DNA from: Cyanobacteria bacterium UBA11153 | GTDB taxonomy: Bacteria; Cyanobacteriota; Cyanobacteriia; Cyanobacteriales; Coleofasciculaceae | NCBI GenBank assembly: GCA_003511885.1 | Contig: DOIX01000179.1 | Span: 20,335-29,070, forward strand | Direction of reading: 5' to 3' | Length of the DNA stretch: 8,736 nt | Shown: piece by piece, positions 1 to 6,517 of the stretch | How the letters are laid out: the number at the start of each line of letters is the position of its first letter | Numbering within the stretch: position 1 is the first letter of the stretch | Notes under the pieces: model-generated | What the model was told of the DNA's origin: nothing | Database searches by the model: none | What the model saw: only the letters and a program-made list of their open reading frames with translations | Made by a program: the position numbers and the translations under genes

Positions 1-25
1 TTGTTTTTGCCTTTTCACCCCCCAG

Positions 26-44
26 CCCCCTTTGTGAAAGGGGG
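26..44. repeat. C/G-rich hairpin near the left edge
   Basis: CCCCCTTT (26-33) and AAAGGGGG (37-44) are perfect 8-bp arms around a GTG loop. The G-run continues to position 48. Similar CCCCCTTT/AAAGGGGG hairpins are common between cyanobacterial genes. It lies about 185 nt beyond the ugd stop codon on the strand ugd is transcribed from. No clean U-tract follows it directly, so a terminator role is possible but unproven. Confidence 0.5.
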
Positions 45-156
45 GGGGAGCAAGAATACAACCTGCATTTCTTCCAAATCGGGATGATCCCATAGCAACC
101 GCCACATCCGTTAGAACATAAATAATGTCATAAAGAGATCCTTTAACCCTAGCTTC

Positions 157-198
157 ATCAACTATCAACTATCAACTATCAACTATCAACTATCAACT
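157..198. repeat. Tandem heptamer repeat, six copies of ATCAACT
   Basis: Six perfect uninterrupted copies of the 7-bp unit ATCAACT fill this stretch. Heptameric short tandemly repeated repetitive (STRR) sequences are an established feature of filamentous cyanobacterial genomes. The array is non-coding and downstream of ugd. Copy number is likely to vary between strains because such arrays slip during replication. Confidence 0.85.
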
Positions 199-206
199 GC
201 GATAAT

Positions 207-234
207 AACCAACAACCAATAACCAATAATTAAC
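207..234. repeat. AACCAAT-type heptamer repeat ending in the ugd stop codon
   Basis: AACCAAC (207-213), AACCAAT (214-220), AACCAAT (221-227) and a degenerate AATTAAC (228-234) follow in register. The ugd stop codon (complement of TTA, 230-232) lies inside the last unit. The 20-nt string at 214-233 recurs exactly at 7355-7374, where it also overlaps a stop codon. Confidence 0.75.
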
Positions 235-1621
235 GACCAATTCCTACATAGCGGAATCCCAAACTTTCTAACTCTTTACGATCGAGAAAGTTCCGACCAT
301 CAATCATAACAGGATGGTTCATTAGACTTGCCATTTTGCTATAGTCTAATTTCCGGAATTGTTCCCAATCTGTCACCAAAACTAAGACATCGCAACCATC
401 AGCTAATCGTTCCGGATCGCTTTCCATAATTACATTGGATATGCCATGACTCATGCCACTGGAAGAGATAATGGGATCGTAGGCTTTGACTTTTGCACCT
501 AGACGGTTCAATTGTTCGATGATATTCAGAGCTGGAGCGTCTCGCATATCATCAGTATCAGGCTTAAATGTTAAACCAAGTAATCCCACCGTCTTGGCTT
601 TCAGAATTTTTAATTCTTGCTGGAGTTTTTCGACAATAATTAAGCGCTGACGTTGGTTAACGCTAACGACGGCTTTGAGTAATTGAGCCTCAGAGCCGTA
701 ATCTTCAGCCGTATGAATTAAGGCTAAAACATCTTTGGGGAAACAGGAACCACCCCAACCAATTCCAGCTTGCAAAAACTTATTGCCAATGCGAGAATCC
801 AAACCAATTCCCCGCGCTACTTGAGTAACATCTGCACCAACGCGATCGCAAATATTGGCAATCTCGTTAATAAAACTAATTTTAGTGGCTAAAAAAGAGT
901 TAGATGCGTATTTTACCATTTCCGCCGAGCTAATATCCGTCACCACCACCGGAACCGGAGGTAATGATTTATCTTCAGCCACCTGACGCTCTACAATAGG
1001 AGCATAGAGTTCTTTCATCATTGCGATCGCTTTTTCGTTATTGCTACCCAGTACAATGCGATCGGGGTTAAAAGTATCGTAAATTGCCGAGCCTTCCCGC
1101 AAAAATTCTGGATTGCTAACCACATCAAATTCTGCCCCTGCCGCTGTTGTTGCATCCTCAACAGAAGCTCCCCCATTCGTGACGAGAGACTTCTGACGTT
1201 CTGCAACTCCATCAAGTACAATCATCCGTACCCAGTCCCCGGAGCCAATCGGTACGGTAGACTTATTCACAATTACCTTATACCCCCCATCCAGGTGTGC
1301 GCCAATGCCCCGCGCCACAGCTTCGACATAGCGGGTATCGCTTTCACCCGTTGGTAAGGGAGGAGTCCCCACGGCAATAAATAAGATTTCTCCATGAGCT
1401 ACACCTGCTGCTAAATCCGAGCTAAACTCCAAATTACCAGCCTGACTATTCGCTTGCATCAATTCTGAAAGTCCCGGTTCATAAATAGGGGACTGCCCAG
1501 CTTTCATTAATTTAACTTTTTCTTCATTGTTATCTATGCAGATAACGTGATGTCCGATATGAGCCAGACAGACACCTGTGACTAAGCCCACATATCCAGT
1601 ACCAATGACGCAAACACGCAT
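230..1621 (-). CDS. ugd: UDP-glucose 6-dehydrogenase
   Basis: This enzyme oxidises UDP-glucose to UDP-glucuronate in the cytosol with two NAD+, supplying precursors for extracellular polysaccharide. The 463-residue product has the N-terminal NAD-binding loop GTGYVGL (7-13), the SNPEFLREG segment (169-177), the central KYASNSFLATK helix (237-247), and the active-site motif GWGGSCFPKD with catalytic Cys293. The C-terminal UDP-binding domain includes GLTFKPDTDDMRDAP (349-363). Length fits the family (about 440-470). I chose the ATG at 1621 because GAGGA (complement of 1630-1634) lies 8 nt upstream and the protein then begins directly at MRVCVIGTGYVG. A GTG five codons further upstream is in frame but would contain the ribosome binding site. 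A stretch at about 140-165 between the first domain and FDVVSNPEF is longer than in many bacterial homologues; as I recall, cyanobacterial copies share this. The upstream gene uxs uses the product, so the pair forms a UDP-xylose route. Confidence 0.96.
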   Translation of the reverse strand: MRVCVIGTGYVGLVTGVCLAHIGHHVICIDNNEEKVKLMKAGQSPIYEPGLSELMQANSQAGNLEFSSDLAAGVAHGEILFIAVGTPPLPTGESDTRYVEAVARGIGAHLDGGYKVIVNKSTVPIGSGDWVRMIVLDGVAERQKSLVTNGGASVEDATTAAGAEFDVVSNPEFLREGSAIYDTFNPDRIVLGSNNEKAIAMMKELYAPIVERQVAEDKSLPPVPVVVTDISSAEMVKYASNSFLATKISFINEIANICDRVGADVTQVARGIGLDSRIGNKFLQAGIGWGGSCFPKDVLALIHTAEDYGSEAQLLKAVVSVNQRQRLIIVEKLQQELKILKAKTVGLLGLTFKPDTDDMRDAPALNIIEQLNRLGAKVKAYDPIISSSGMSHGISNVIMESDPERLADGCDVLVLVTDWEQFRKLDYSKMASLMNHPVMIDGRNFLDRKELESLGFRYVGIGR

Positions 1622-1629
1622 GGGAAAAA

Positions 1630-1634
1630 TCCTC
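1630..1634 (-). promoter_or_regulatory. Ribosome binding site of ugd (decides the start)
   Basis: The complement reads GAGGA, 8 nt upstream of the ATG at 1621. It places translation start at MRVCVIG rather than at the in-frame GTG at 1636. Confidence 0.7.
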
Positions 1635-1809
1635 ACTACTAAAAGTTAAAACCCCCGGATGTTTTGCTGTTTTATCATTTTTGAGCGACATCCTGAGTTA
1701 ATTTCATAAACATTTTGACTGTTAGAATTAATTATCGCCACCTGTATTCGGGATTGCCCTGGCGCTAACTACCCTAGGACATCAAGTCAGTTATCCGTTG
1801 ATTGGCCCC

Positions 1810-1876
1810 AAAATCCGGTTTCTGCGATCGCGCCGATCTGAGCTTGTCTTCAGCTAGTTTACAGAAACCGGGTTTT
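1810..1876. terminator. Imperfect inverted repeat just after uxs, probable terminator or repeat hairpin
   Basis: The arm 1810-1824 pairs with 1862-1876 over 15 bp, with a single G-U (1872 with 1814). The core is CCGGTTTCTG / CAGAAACCGG. The loop is 37 nt and contains a HIP1 palindrome (1824-1831, overlapping the arm by one base). The hairpin begins 5 nt past the uxs stop codon, so it would fold at the 3' end of that transcript. The CAGAAACCGGGTTT motif looks to me like a frequent intergenic repeat of filamentous cyanobacteria, a recollection not checked. The rest of the 260-nt ugd-uxs gap (1622-1809) shows no gene and no convincing promoter by eye. Confidence 0.55.
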
Positions 1877-1881
1877 TGATG

Positions 1882-4182
1882 CTACTCTTGGCGATGGGAC
1901 TCAGTGCCCGCTGCGCGATCGCGAAAATCTGCTACAGTCAGTTTTAACCCTTCTTGTAAGGGTATGGTGGGTTGCCATCCTAACCAAGTTTTGGCTTTGG
2001 TAATATCCGGTTGGCGACGGCGCGGATCGTCTTGAGGCAAGGGTTTAAAGATAATTTCTGCATCAGGATTTACCATAAGCTGAACTGCTTGAGCTAATTG
2101 AAGAATTGTATACTCATCAGGATTCCCCAAATTAATTGGTCCTCTGTGGCTACCATTCATCAACCGAATTAGTCCATCAACTAAATCCGACACGTAGCAG
2201 AAACTACGGGTTTGGGAGCCATCTCCATAAACGGTTATCGATTCCCCTCGGAGGGATTGGACGATAAAATTACTCACTACTCGCCCATCATTTTCTAACA
2301 TTCGAGGCCCGTAGGTGTTGTGACAGCAGATGCTATATGTTCCACCAATGAAGTTTTCTCCCTCTGGTACTGAAAAATCATAGACATCTTCGTCAATGTC
2401 AAAGGCTTCTATGTTTTTCACTTTTGCCCAAGCTAAATCGCCTGTTGTTTTCGCTTGAAGTGTTTGTTTGACATTCCCTAAATTAAGGATAGAGTAATCG
2501 TCTAATCCTTGCACGGTAATCCGGTAAGACTTATATTGTTTGGTATCTCCTTTCCGCACAGTGGTATAAAATTCGGAAACACTTCCCACTATCCCAAATT
2601 TCGCTAAAATTAGCACTAACTTCTCAATAATCTTCTGACTGGAACTATTAAAAATGAGCAAAGAACCCGTCGTTTTTGCATCATGGTTACCATCACCTTC
2701 CCAAAAACCTTGTAAAAATTGCACTAACTGTTTTTGGGGCAGTTGAAGAATCCAATCTGGGATATCTTTTTGAGTACTTAAGTTTTTGCCAAATCCCAAA
2801 GCATTGACTACTAAATCGACAATTAACTTGGAACTGATGCTAACAGATGGCGCTCTTTTCTCCTCTTTATCGAACCGGATTTCGCACTCATACCCAAATA
2901 TGTCTTTAGCGATTTTGACCAGCTTTTCTAGGTATTTAACATTTGAGCTAAACAAAAGCTGATACCCTTTCTGATTGTCAACCAAACATCCTTCCGCCAA
3001 ATAAAAGCCAAGGAACCACAAAAAGTTATTGATATTCTCGATATAGTTTTCAATCGGCTTAGAGGACTTGTAGGCAACAACTTTTTCTTTACCAGAGATA
3101 GGCAATCCTAAATATTGCCATAATTCCAGAGGCATTCGGTTGGCAGCTTCATACTTGCGAATCTGACTAAAGTATTGGCGGTTATCCACTCCCTTCTCGG
3201 CTAAATATTGATGAATTTTGTTTCGATACTGTTCCAAGTAGGAAATTGTATCTTCACTTGCGATCGCCAGTCCATCCTTTTCCAGCTTATCAGTAATGTA
3301 GAATGGTTCTAGGGGACGATCGATAAATGGAATATAATTGGGAACAGCCACATCATCGCCAACTTTTAGCTGATTACCAAACACAGCTTGCGGCAACCCA
3401 TTCTCATCCCGAGTAAACAGACTGTGATCTTCGGTAATTTTTACTTTTTTCCCCCAAGTCGTGCCAATTTCATACCCTTTCTTGGTTACTTTATGCTTCC
3501 AAATCGCCGCAATTGGCTTTAGTGCCATTTCTCCATTTTCTGGATTGAAACAAGGAACCGAAACATCTGAAATATCCTGATGAATCCGGTGATAGCATTC
3601 CTCAAATGTTTCGTAATATAAACGGTCACCCTTGTAATAGATTACCTTCTGATCTCCCGTTAAACTATTGAAAATTCGAGCTACTCGAATCTCCACATTA
3701 TTTTGCAGGTTATAATCAAAAGCTAAAGTTTCCGCTACTCGCTTCCCTTCGTCATAACATGAGCGAGGACCGATAGGATTAACATTCCCCCTGTATTCTT
3801 CTGTTTGAGGATGAATTTCCGGATCTCCGTAAACTTCCGATGTCGATGCTAAGAGAAATCTTGCCTTTACCCGTTTGGCTAACCCTAGCATATTTAGGGT
3901 TCCCATGACATTCGTCTTAATAGTCTTGACAGGATTATACTGATAGTGTATGGGTGAAGCCGGACAAGCGAGATGGTAAATTTGGTCTACTTCCAACCGA
4001 ATCGGTTCCGTGATGTCATGGCGGATCAGTTCAAAGTATGGATTACCAATCCATTTTAGGATATTGCGCTTGCGCCCAGTAAAGAAGTTATCCAGACAAA
4101 TAACGTCATTACCTTCTGCCATTAAGCGATCGATCAGATGGGAACCGATAAAACCAGCACCACCCGTAACCAATATTCTCAT
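1882..4182 (-). CDS. uxs: UDP-glucuronate decarboxylase (UDP-xylose synthase) interrupted by an in-frame intein
   Basis: The mature enzyme is a cytosolic short-chain dehydrogenase/reductase that decarboxylates UDP-glucuronate to UDP-xylose using bound NAD+. The precursor has 766 residues: N-extein 1-172, intein 173-622, C-extein 623-766. Joining the exteins gives 316 residues, the normal family length. Seen directly: NAD-binding GGAGFIGSH (7-15), [10 protein letters not shown] (31-40), the STSEVYGD loop (113-120), the catalytic pair YDEGK (Tyr143, Lys147), and after the intein [15 protein letters not shown] and [10 protein letters not shown]. These match animal and bacterial UXS closely. I start at the ATG at 4182 because it opens directly with [13 protein letters not shown]. 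An in-frame TTG at 4272 would add 30 residues unlike the family and contains a HIP1 site. No strong ribosome binding site is visible. The substrate comes from ugd downstream on the same strand, but 260 nt and a hairpin separate them, so co-transcription is uncertain. Confidence 0.95.
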   Translation of the reverse strand: MRILVTGGAGFIGSHLIDRLMAEGNDVICLDNFFTGRKRNILKWIGNPYFELIRHDITEPIRLEVDQIYHLACPASPIHYQYNPVKTIKTNVMGTLNMLGLAKRVKARFLLASTSEVYGDPEIHPQTEEYRGNVNPIGPRSCYDEGKRVAETLAFDYNLQNNVEIRVARIFNSLTGDQKVIYYKGDRLYYETFEECYHRIHQDISDVSVPCFNPENGEMALKPIAAIWKHKVTKKGYEIGTTWGKKVKITEDHSLFTRDENGLPQAVFGNQLKVGDDVAVPNYIPFIDRPLEPFYITDKLEKDGLAIASEDTISYLEQYRNKIHQYLAEKGVDNRQYFSQIRKYEAANRMPLELWQYLGLPISGKEKVVAYKSSKPIENYIENINNFLWFLGFYLAEGCLVDNQKGYQLLFSSNVKYLEKLVKIAKDIFGYECEIRFDKEEKRAPSVSISSKLIVDLVVNALGFGKNLSTQKDIPDWILQLPQKQLVQFLQGFWEGDGNHDAKTTGSLLIFNSSSQKIIEKLVLILAKFGIVGSVSEFYTTVRKGDTKQYKSYRITVQGLDDYSILNLGNVKQTLQAKTTGDLAWAKVKNIEAFDIDEDVYDFSVPEGENFIGGTYSICCHNTYGPRMLENDGRVVSNFIVQSLRGESITVYGDGSQTRSFCYVSDLVDGLIRLMNGSHRGPINLGNPDEYTILQLAQAVQLMVNPDAEIIFKPLPQDDPRRRQPDITKAKTWLGWQPTIPLQEGLKLTVADFRDRAAGTESHRQE
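2317..3666 (-). other. Intein with LAGLIDADG homing endonuclease, inserted in UXS
   Basis: This is a 450-residue protein-splicing element, encoded in frame between extein residues Asn172 and the next Thr. Splicing motifs seen: block A SLTGDQKV with Ser1; block [11 protein letters not shown] with Thr78 and His81; block [16 protein letters not shown] (428-442); block G ending in CCHN with His449 and Asn450; and Thr as the +1 extein residue. The middle holds a two-motif LAGLIDADG endonuclease: FLGFYLAEG (218-226, acidic Glu225) and [10 protein letters not shown] (317-326, acidic Asp325). They lie about 100 residues apart, with a KDIPDWIL block-D-like segment (300-307) between them. In the known mechanism Ser1 starts an N-O acyl shift, Thr+1 takes the N-extein, and Asn450 cyclises. 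The usual block F His is Glu437 here. The frame is intact and both endonuclease acids are present, so the element may still home. A HIP1 site inside (3260-3267) suggests residence in a cyanobacterial genome. Confidence 0.95.
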
Positions 4183-4334
4183 AAGCGTTCGCGAATTGTA
4201 CGTGAAGTTGGCAGAGTTTTGATGACAACTCCACCAAGCTACATTTAAACCGATCCTCACTAGCGATCGCAAAGTAGGGAGTGGGGAGTCCCCGTCAGGA
4301 AGGAAATAGTACCAGAATTCTCTGGCTTAGGGGC

Positions 4335-4363
4335 TTGACAGATCGGAAATAGTCTGACATACT
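4335..4363 (+). promoter_or_regulatory. Sigma70-type promoter of the tRNA-Gly gene
   Basis: A perfect -35 hexamer TTGACA (4335-4340) is followed after 17 nt by CATACT (4358-4363), four of six matches to TATAAT. Transcription would start near 4370, about 12 nt before the tRNA. A second A/T-rich element, TATGAT at 4371-4376, is too far from this -35. The rest of the 4183-4334 spacer shows a HIP1 site (4263-4270) and an 11-bp GGGGA/TCCCC palindrome (4283-4293), but no clear uxs promoter. Confidence 0.6.
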
Positions 4364-4381
4364 AGGGAAGTATGATGTTAT

Positions 4382-4453
4382 GCGGGTATAGCTCAGTGGT
4401 AGAGCGTCACCTTGCCAAGGTGAATGTCGCGCGTTCGAATCGCGTTACCCGCT
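4382..4453 (+). tRNA. tRNA-Gly(GCC)
   Basis: The 72-nt cloverleaf is complete. The acceptor stem GCGGGTA/TACCCGC pairs over 7 bp. The D arm is GCTC/GAGC with loop AGTGGTA. The anticodon stem TCACC/GGTGA encloses TTGCCAA, giving anticodon GCC at 4414-4416. The variable loop is five nt, and the T arm GCGCG/CGCGT carries loop TTCGAAT. The discriminator base is T, as usual for bacterial glycine tRNAs. CCA is not encoded. It reads glycine codons GGC and GGU. It lies alone between the divergent uxs and the membrane protein gene at 4627. A weak 7-bp inverted repeat (CAAGACT 4485-4491, AGTCTTG 4508-4514) lies downstream without a T-run. Confidence 0.97.
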
Positions 4454-4577
4454 TAGTAAGATTAAGTTTGATCGCTGTGAAGTACAAGACTGACCCTGCG
4501 ATCGCCTAGTCTTGACTCAGATATCCGTCATCTTCACGATCGCCAACCACCCACAATCAATCCCCAACAACCGATCG

Positions 4578-4591
4578 CCAATAACCAATAA
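4578..4591. repeat. AACCAAT-type heptamer, third locus
   Basis: CCAATAACCAATAA here is identical to the core of the heptamer arrays at 207-234 and 7348-7375. One full AACCAAT unit (4583-4589) is perfect, and the flanking units (CAACAACC upstream, AACT downstream) are degenerate. It lies upstream of the gene at 4627 rather than at a gene end. Confidence 0.55.
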
Positions 4592-4626
4592 CTGGGGGTA
4601 ATATAGAAAATGGCGCATTATTTCCA

Positions 4627-5052
4627 TTGTCAATCGCACTAGTGCCATCTCAGAAAACCCAAAAGATAGATTTAAGTACGGAATACCCCTGTCCCTGTAG
4701 GCGTAGGGGCACTTTAGTACCGATTACCCTGACGGAAGCCTTTGGCTGCAATCGCTGTCAGCAAATTTTCGTTGTCGAAGATAATGGCTATGTACTCGAA
4801 CAACTTGCTACTAACTACCCCTACAAAAAAGCTTGGCGTTGGACGGGACATCGCTGGATAACGGCAAATGCTACTATTGGGGAAAGTTATTTGCCTGTGG
4901 CGCTGTTAATTGTTGTTGTCTTATTGATTGTTTGGTTACCTCTAGCGCTACGCTACCCTAGGGGACCGCTAATTGTGCTTTGGGCATTCCTCGCAGTTAT
5001 GTTTGCAGTAGTGCCAGCACTGATGATTTGGCTAACTTATCGACGTTATTAA
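4627..5052 (+). CDS. Small membrane protein with N-terminal CPC/CxxC cysteine motifs, function unknown
   Basis: This is a 141-residue protein that I recognise only as a conserved cyanobacterial type without assigned function. The N-terminal cytosolic-looking half contains CPC (22-24) and CNRC (41-44), four cysteines spaced as in a small zinc ribbon, then a conserved-looking YPYKKAWRWTGHRW segment (64-77). The C-terminal half has two hydrophobic helices at about 88-108 and 114-136, followed by a basic tail YRRY. A membrane-anchored metal-binding protein is a reasonable inference, nothing more specific. The start is uncertain. TTG at 4627 is the most upstream usual codon in frame; a GTG at 4642 is an alternative; neither has a clear ribosome binding site. 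An out-of-frame ATG at 4610 opens a 10-codon peptide ending at 4642. The gene ends 12 nt before the ProA-like gene, so the two are probably co-transcribed. Confidence 0.85.
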   Translation: MSIALVPSQKTQKIDLSTEYPCPCRRRGTLVPITLTEAFGCNRCQQIFVVEDNGYVLEQLATNYPYKKAWRWTGHRWITANATIGESYLPVALLIVVVLLIVWLPLALRYPRGPLIVLWAFLAVMFAVVPALMIWLTYRRY

Positions 5053-5064
5053 CTTTTGTAAAGA

Positions 5065-6333
5065 ATGGAAATGCAAGCCCATGGCATTGCGCCTCACTTG
5101 ACAAATGTGCCGATTCGTGCTTACCAAGCTTCTCTGATATTGGAAACTACCAAAGGGATAGACAGGGCGCGGGGGGTCCAAGCCATGGCAGAGAGACTAT
5201 CTAAATCTTTTGATGATATTTTAGAAGCAAATACTTTAGATTTAGAAGCCAGTCGGGAAATGGCAGTACCGGAATTAATTTTGGATTGGCTGAAGCTGAC
5301 ACCAGAAAGATTGCAAATTGCGATCGAAATTTTGCGGAGAATTGGCGAATTATCAGATCCCCTCCGTCGGGTAATGAATGCTTCTTATCAACTGGATTAT
5401 GCTCAGACTTACTGTCAGTTAATGCCGTTAGGAGTAATTGCTTTAATTTACGAAGCATTTCCTGAATTAGGGGCAATTGCGGCGGGATTTTGTCTGAAAA
5501 CTGGTAATGCTCTGATTCTCAGAGGTGGGAGCGAGGCGACTCAATCAAATATTGCGATCGCGAAAGTATTGCAAGAAGCCTTAGATGAAGTGGGGCTGCC
5601 GCCTGGATGCCTGGAATTATTACTTCCAGAGCAAGGTACTTCAATTCGAGATTTAGTTACACAAGATCAATATGTAAATTTGGTTATTCCCTATGGCAGA
5701 CAGACACTAGTTCATAAAGTAGCACAACTATCCACTGCACCAATTTTAAGATCCACGATGGGTAATTGCTATCTTTATTGGTCTGCTACTGGTAGTTTGG
5801 ATATGGTACGTTGGGTAATTTTAGATAGTCATGCTAGCGTACCGGATCCTGTTAACGCGATTGAAAAAGTTCTCATTGATAATTCCGCCAAACTTTCTTC
5901 TTTATCCAGTTTATGCAAGCATCTTCAAGAAAAGGGTTTTAAACTCAAAGGTGATGCCACATTAGTAGCCCAGTTTCCCGCGCAACTAACTTTAGCTACA
6001 GAATCGGAATGGAATCAACCTTATCTCAATAAAACCGTTGCTTTTAAATTAGTAAATAGCCTCGAAGATGGCATCGGCTGGATTAACCAATATAGTAGCG
6101 GACATGCTGACTGTATTGTAACTGAATCTTACCAAGAAAGTCGGCAATTTGCTTTAGGTGTTGATAGCGCTTCTGTTTATATTAATTCCTCACCCCAATT
6201 TTCACGCAATCCCAAACGGGGAGATGCCGTTTTTCTGGGTATGTCGAATCAGAAAGGCTATCGTCGGGGGATGATTAGTCTGGAAACCCTAACTACTCTC
6301 AAGCAAGTAGTTCAAGGAAATGTACAATTTTAA
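5065..6333 (+). CDS. ProA-family (gamma-glutamyl phosphate reductase-like) protein lacking the catalytic cysteine
   Basis: The 422-residue length and overall pattern are those of ProA, the aldehyde-dehydrogenase-fold enzyme that reduces gamma-glutamyl phosphate with NADPH in proline synthesis. Recognisable family segments include PLGVIALIYEAFPELGAIAAGFCLKTGNALILRGGSEA (121-158), GNCYLYW (233-239), SGHADCIVTES (345-355) and VDSASVYINSS (366-376). Key positions have changed. The active-site motif PxVCNAxE reads PDPVNAIE (260-267), with Val263 in place of the catalytic Cys. FGLGAEIGISTQK has become AVFLGMSNQK, and STRF has become SPQF. Reductase activity by the known mechanism is therefore unlikely. 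It may be a non-catalytic paralogue with a regulatory or scaffold role, or have another activity. A canonical proA would be expected elsewhere in the genome. The frame is intact, so it is not a pseudogene. It starts 12 nt after the membrane protein gene, with a weak AAAG ribosome binding site. Expect automatic annotation as proA. Confidence 0.88.
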   Translation: MEMQAHGIAPHLTNVPIRAYQASLILETTKGIDRARGVQAMAERLSKSFDDILEANTLDLEASREMAVPELILDWLKLTPERLQIAIEILRRIGELSDPLRRVMNASYQLDYAQTYCQLMPLGVIALIYEAFPELGAIAAGFCLKTGNALILRGGSEATQSNIAIAKVLQEALDEVGLPPGCLELLLPEQGTSIRDLVTQDQYVNLVIPYGRQTLVHKVAQLSTAPILRSTMGNCYLYWSATGSLDMVRWVILDSHASVPDPVNAIEKVLIDNSAKLSSLSSLCKHLQEKGFKLKGDATLVAQFPAQLTLATESEWNQPYLNKTVAFKLVNSLEDGIGWINQYSSGHADCIVTESYQESRQFALGVDSASVYINSSPQFSRNPKRGDAVFLGMSNQKGYRRGMISLETLTTLKQVVQGNVQF

Positions 6334-6473
6334 ATTGAGGCAGGAGCAGATAAGCTACGGCACATCTAAATTGGATAGGAAATTTGTCGAAAGGGCTGTG
6401 GGGTGTGGGTTTTTTGGTGTGGGGATATACAAATTAAATGCGTAGCAGCTTATCAATGTCAGAACAGAAGTTT

Positions 6474-6511
6474 GGGTCTACCGTACTTAGTGTGCTAAGT
6501 ACGGTAGACCC
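6474..6511. terminator. Perfect 17-bp hairpin between convergent genes
   Basis: GGGTCTACCGTACTTAG (6474-6490) and its exact reverse complement (6495-6511) flank the loop TGTG. The hairpin begins 6 nt beyond the panB stop codon and about 140 nt beyond the ProA-like stop, so it could end transcription from both sides. The U-tracts are weak (TTTTA at 6516-6520 on the plus strand, none of note on the other). The rest of 6334-6473 holds only a G/T-rich low-complexity run (about 6398-6425) and no gene. Confidence 0.65.
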
Positions 6512-6517
6512 CAGGTT

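Noticed and set aside
1..107. Minus-strand open frame from an ATG at 107 to the left edge, beginning MWRLLWDHPDLEEMQVV
   Set aside because: The first residues look protein-like, but a stop lies two codons upstream, there is no ribosome binding site, and the frame runs through the C/G-rich hairpin repeat. A gene remnant is possible; a gene is not supported.
1622..1636. Start of ugd at the GTG at 1636
   Set aside because: The GTG overlaps the ribosome binding site of the ATG at 1621, and the resulting MRIFP prefix is not part of the family.
1732..1860. Short plus-strand open frame in the ugd-uxs spacer
   Set aside because: No start codon with a ribosome binding site and no recognisable similarity. 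It ends in the hairpin repeat and is best read as chance.
2317..3666. A group I or II intron, or a separate endonuclease gene, instead of an intein
   Set aside because: The insert is in frame without stops on both sides, and it carries protein-splicing motifs at exact ends. An intron would not need these.
4183..4272. A 30-residue N-terminal extension of UXS from a TTG at 4272
   Set aside because: The family starts at [13 protein letters not shown]. The extension has no family similarity, no ribosome binding site, and includes a HIP1 site.
4382..4453. tRNA-Gly as an integration site for a mobile island
   Set aside because: No integrase, no repeat of the tRNA 3' end and no foreign-looking cargo are visible in the window.
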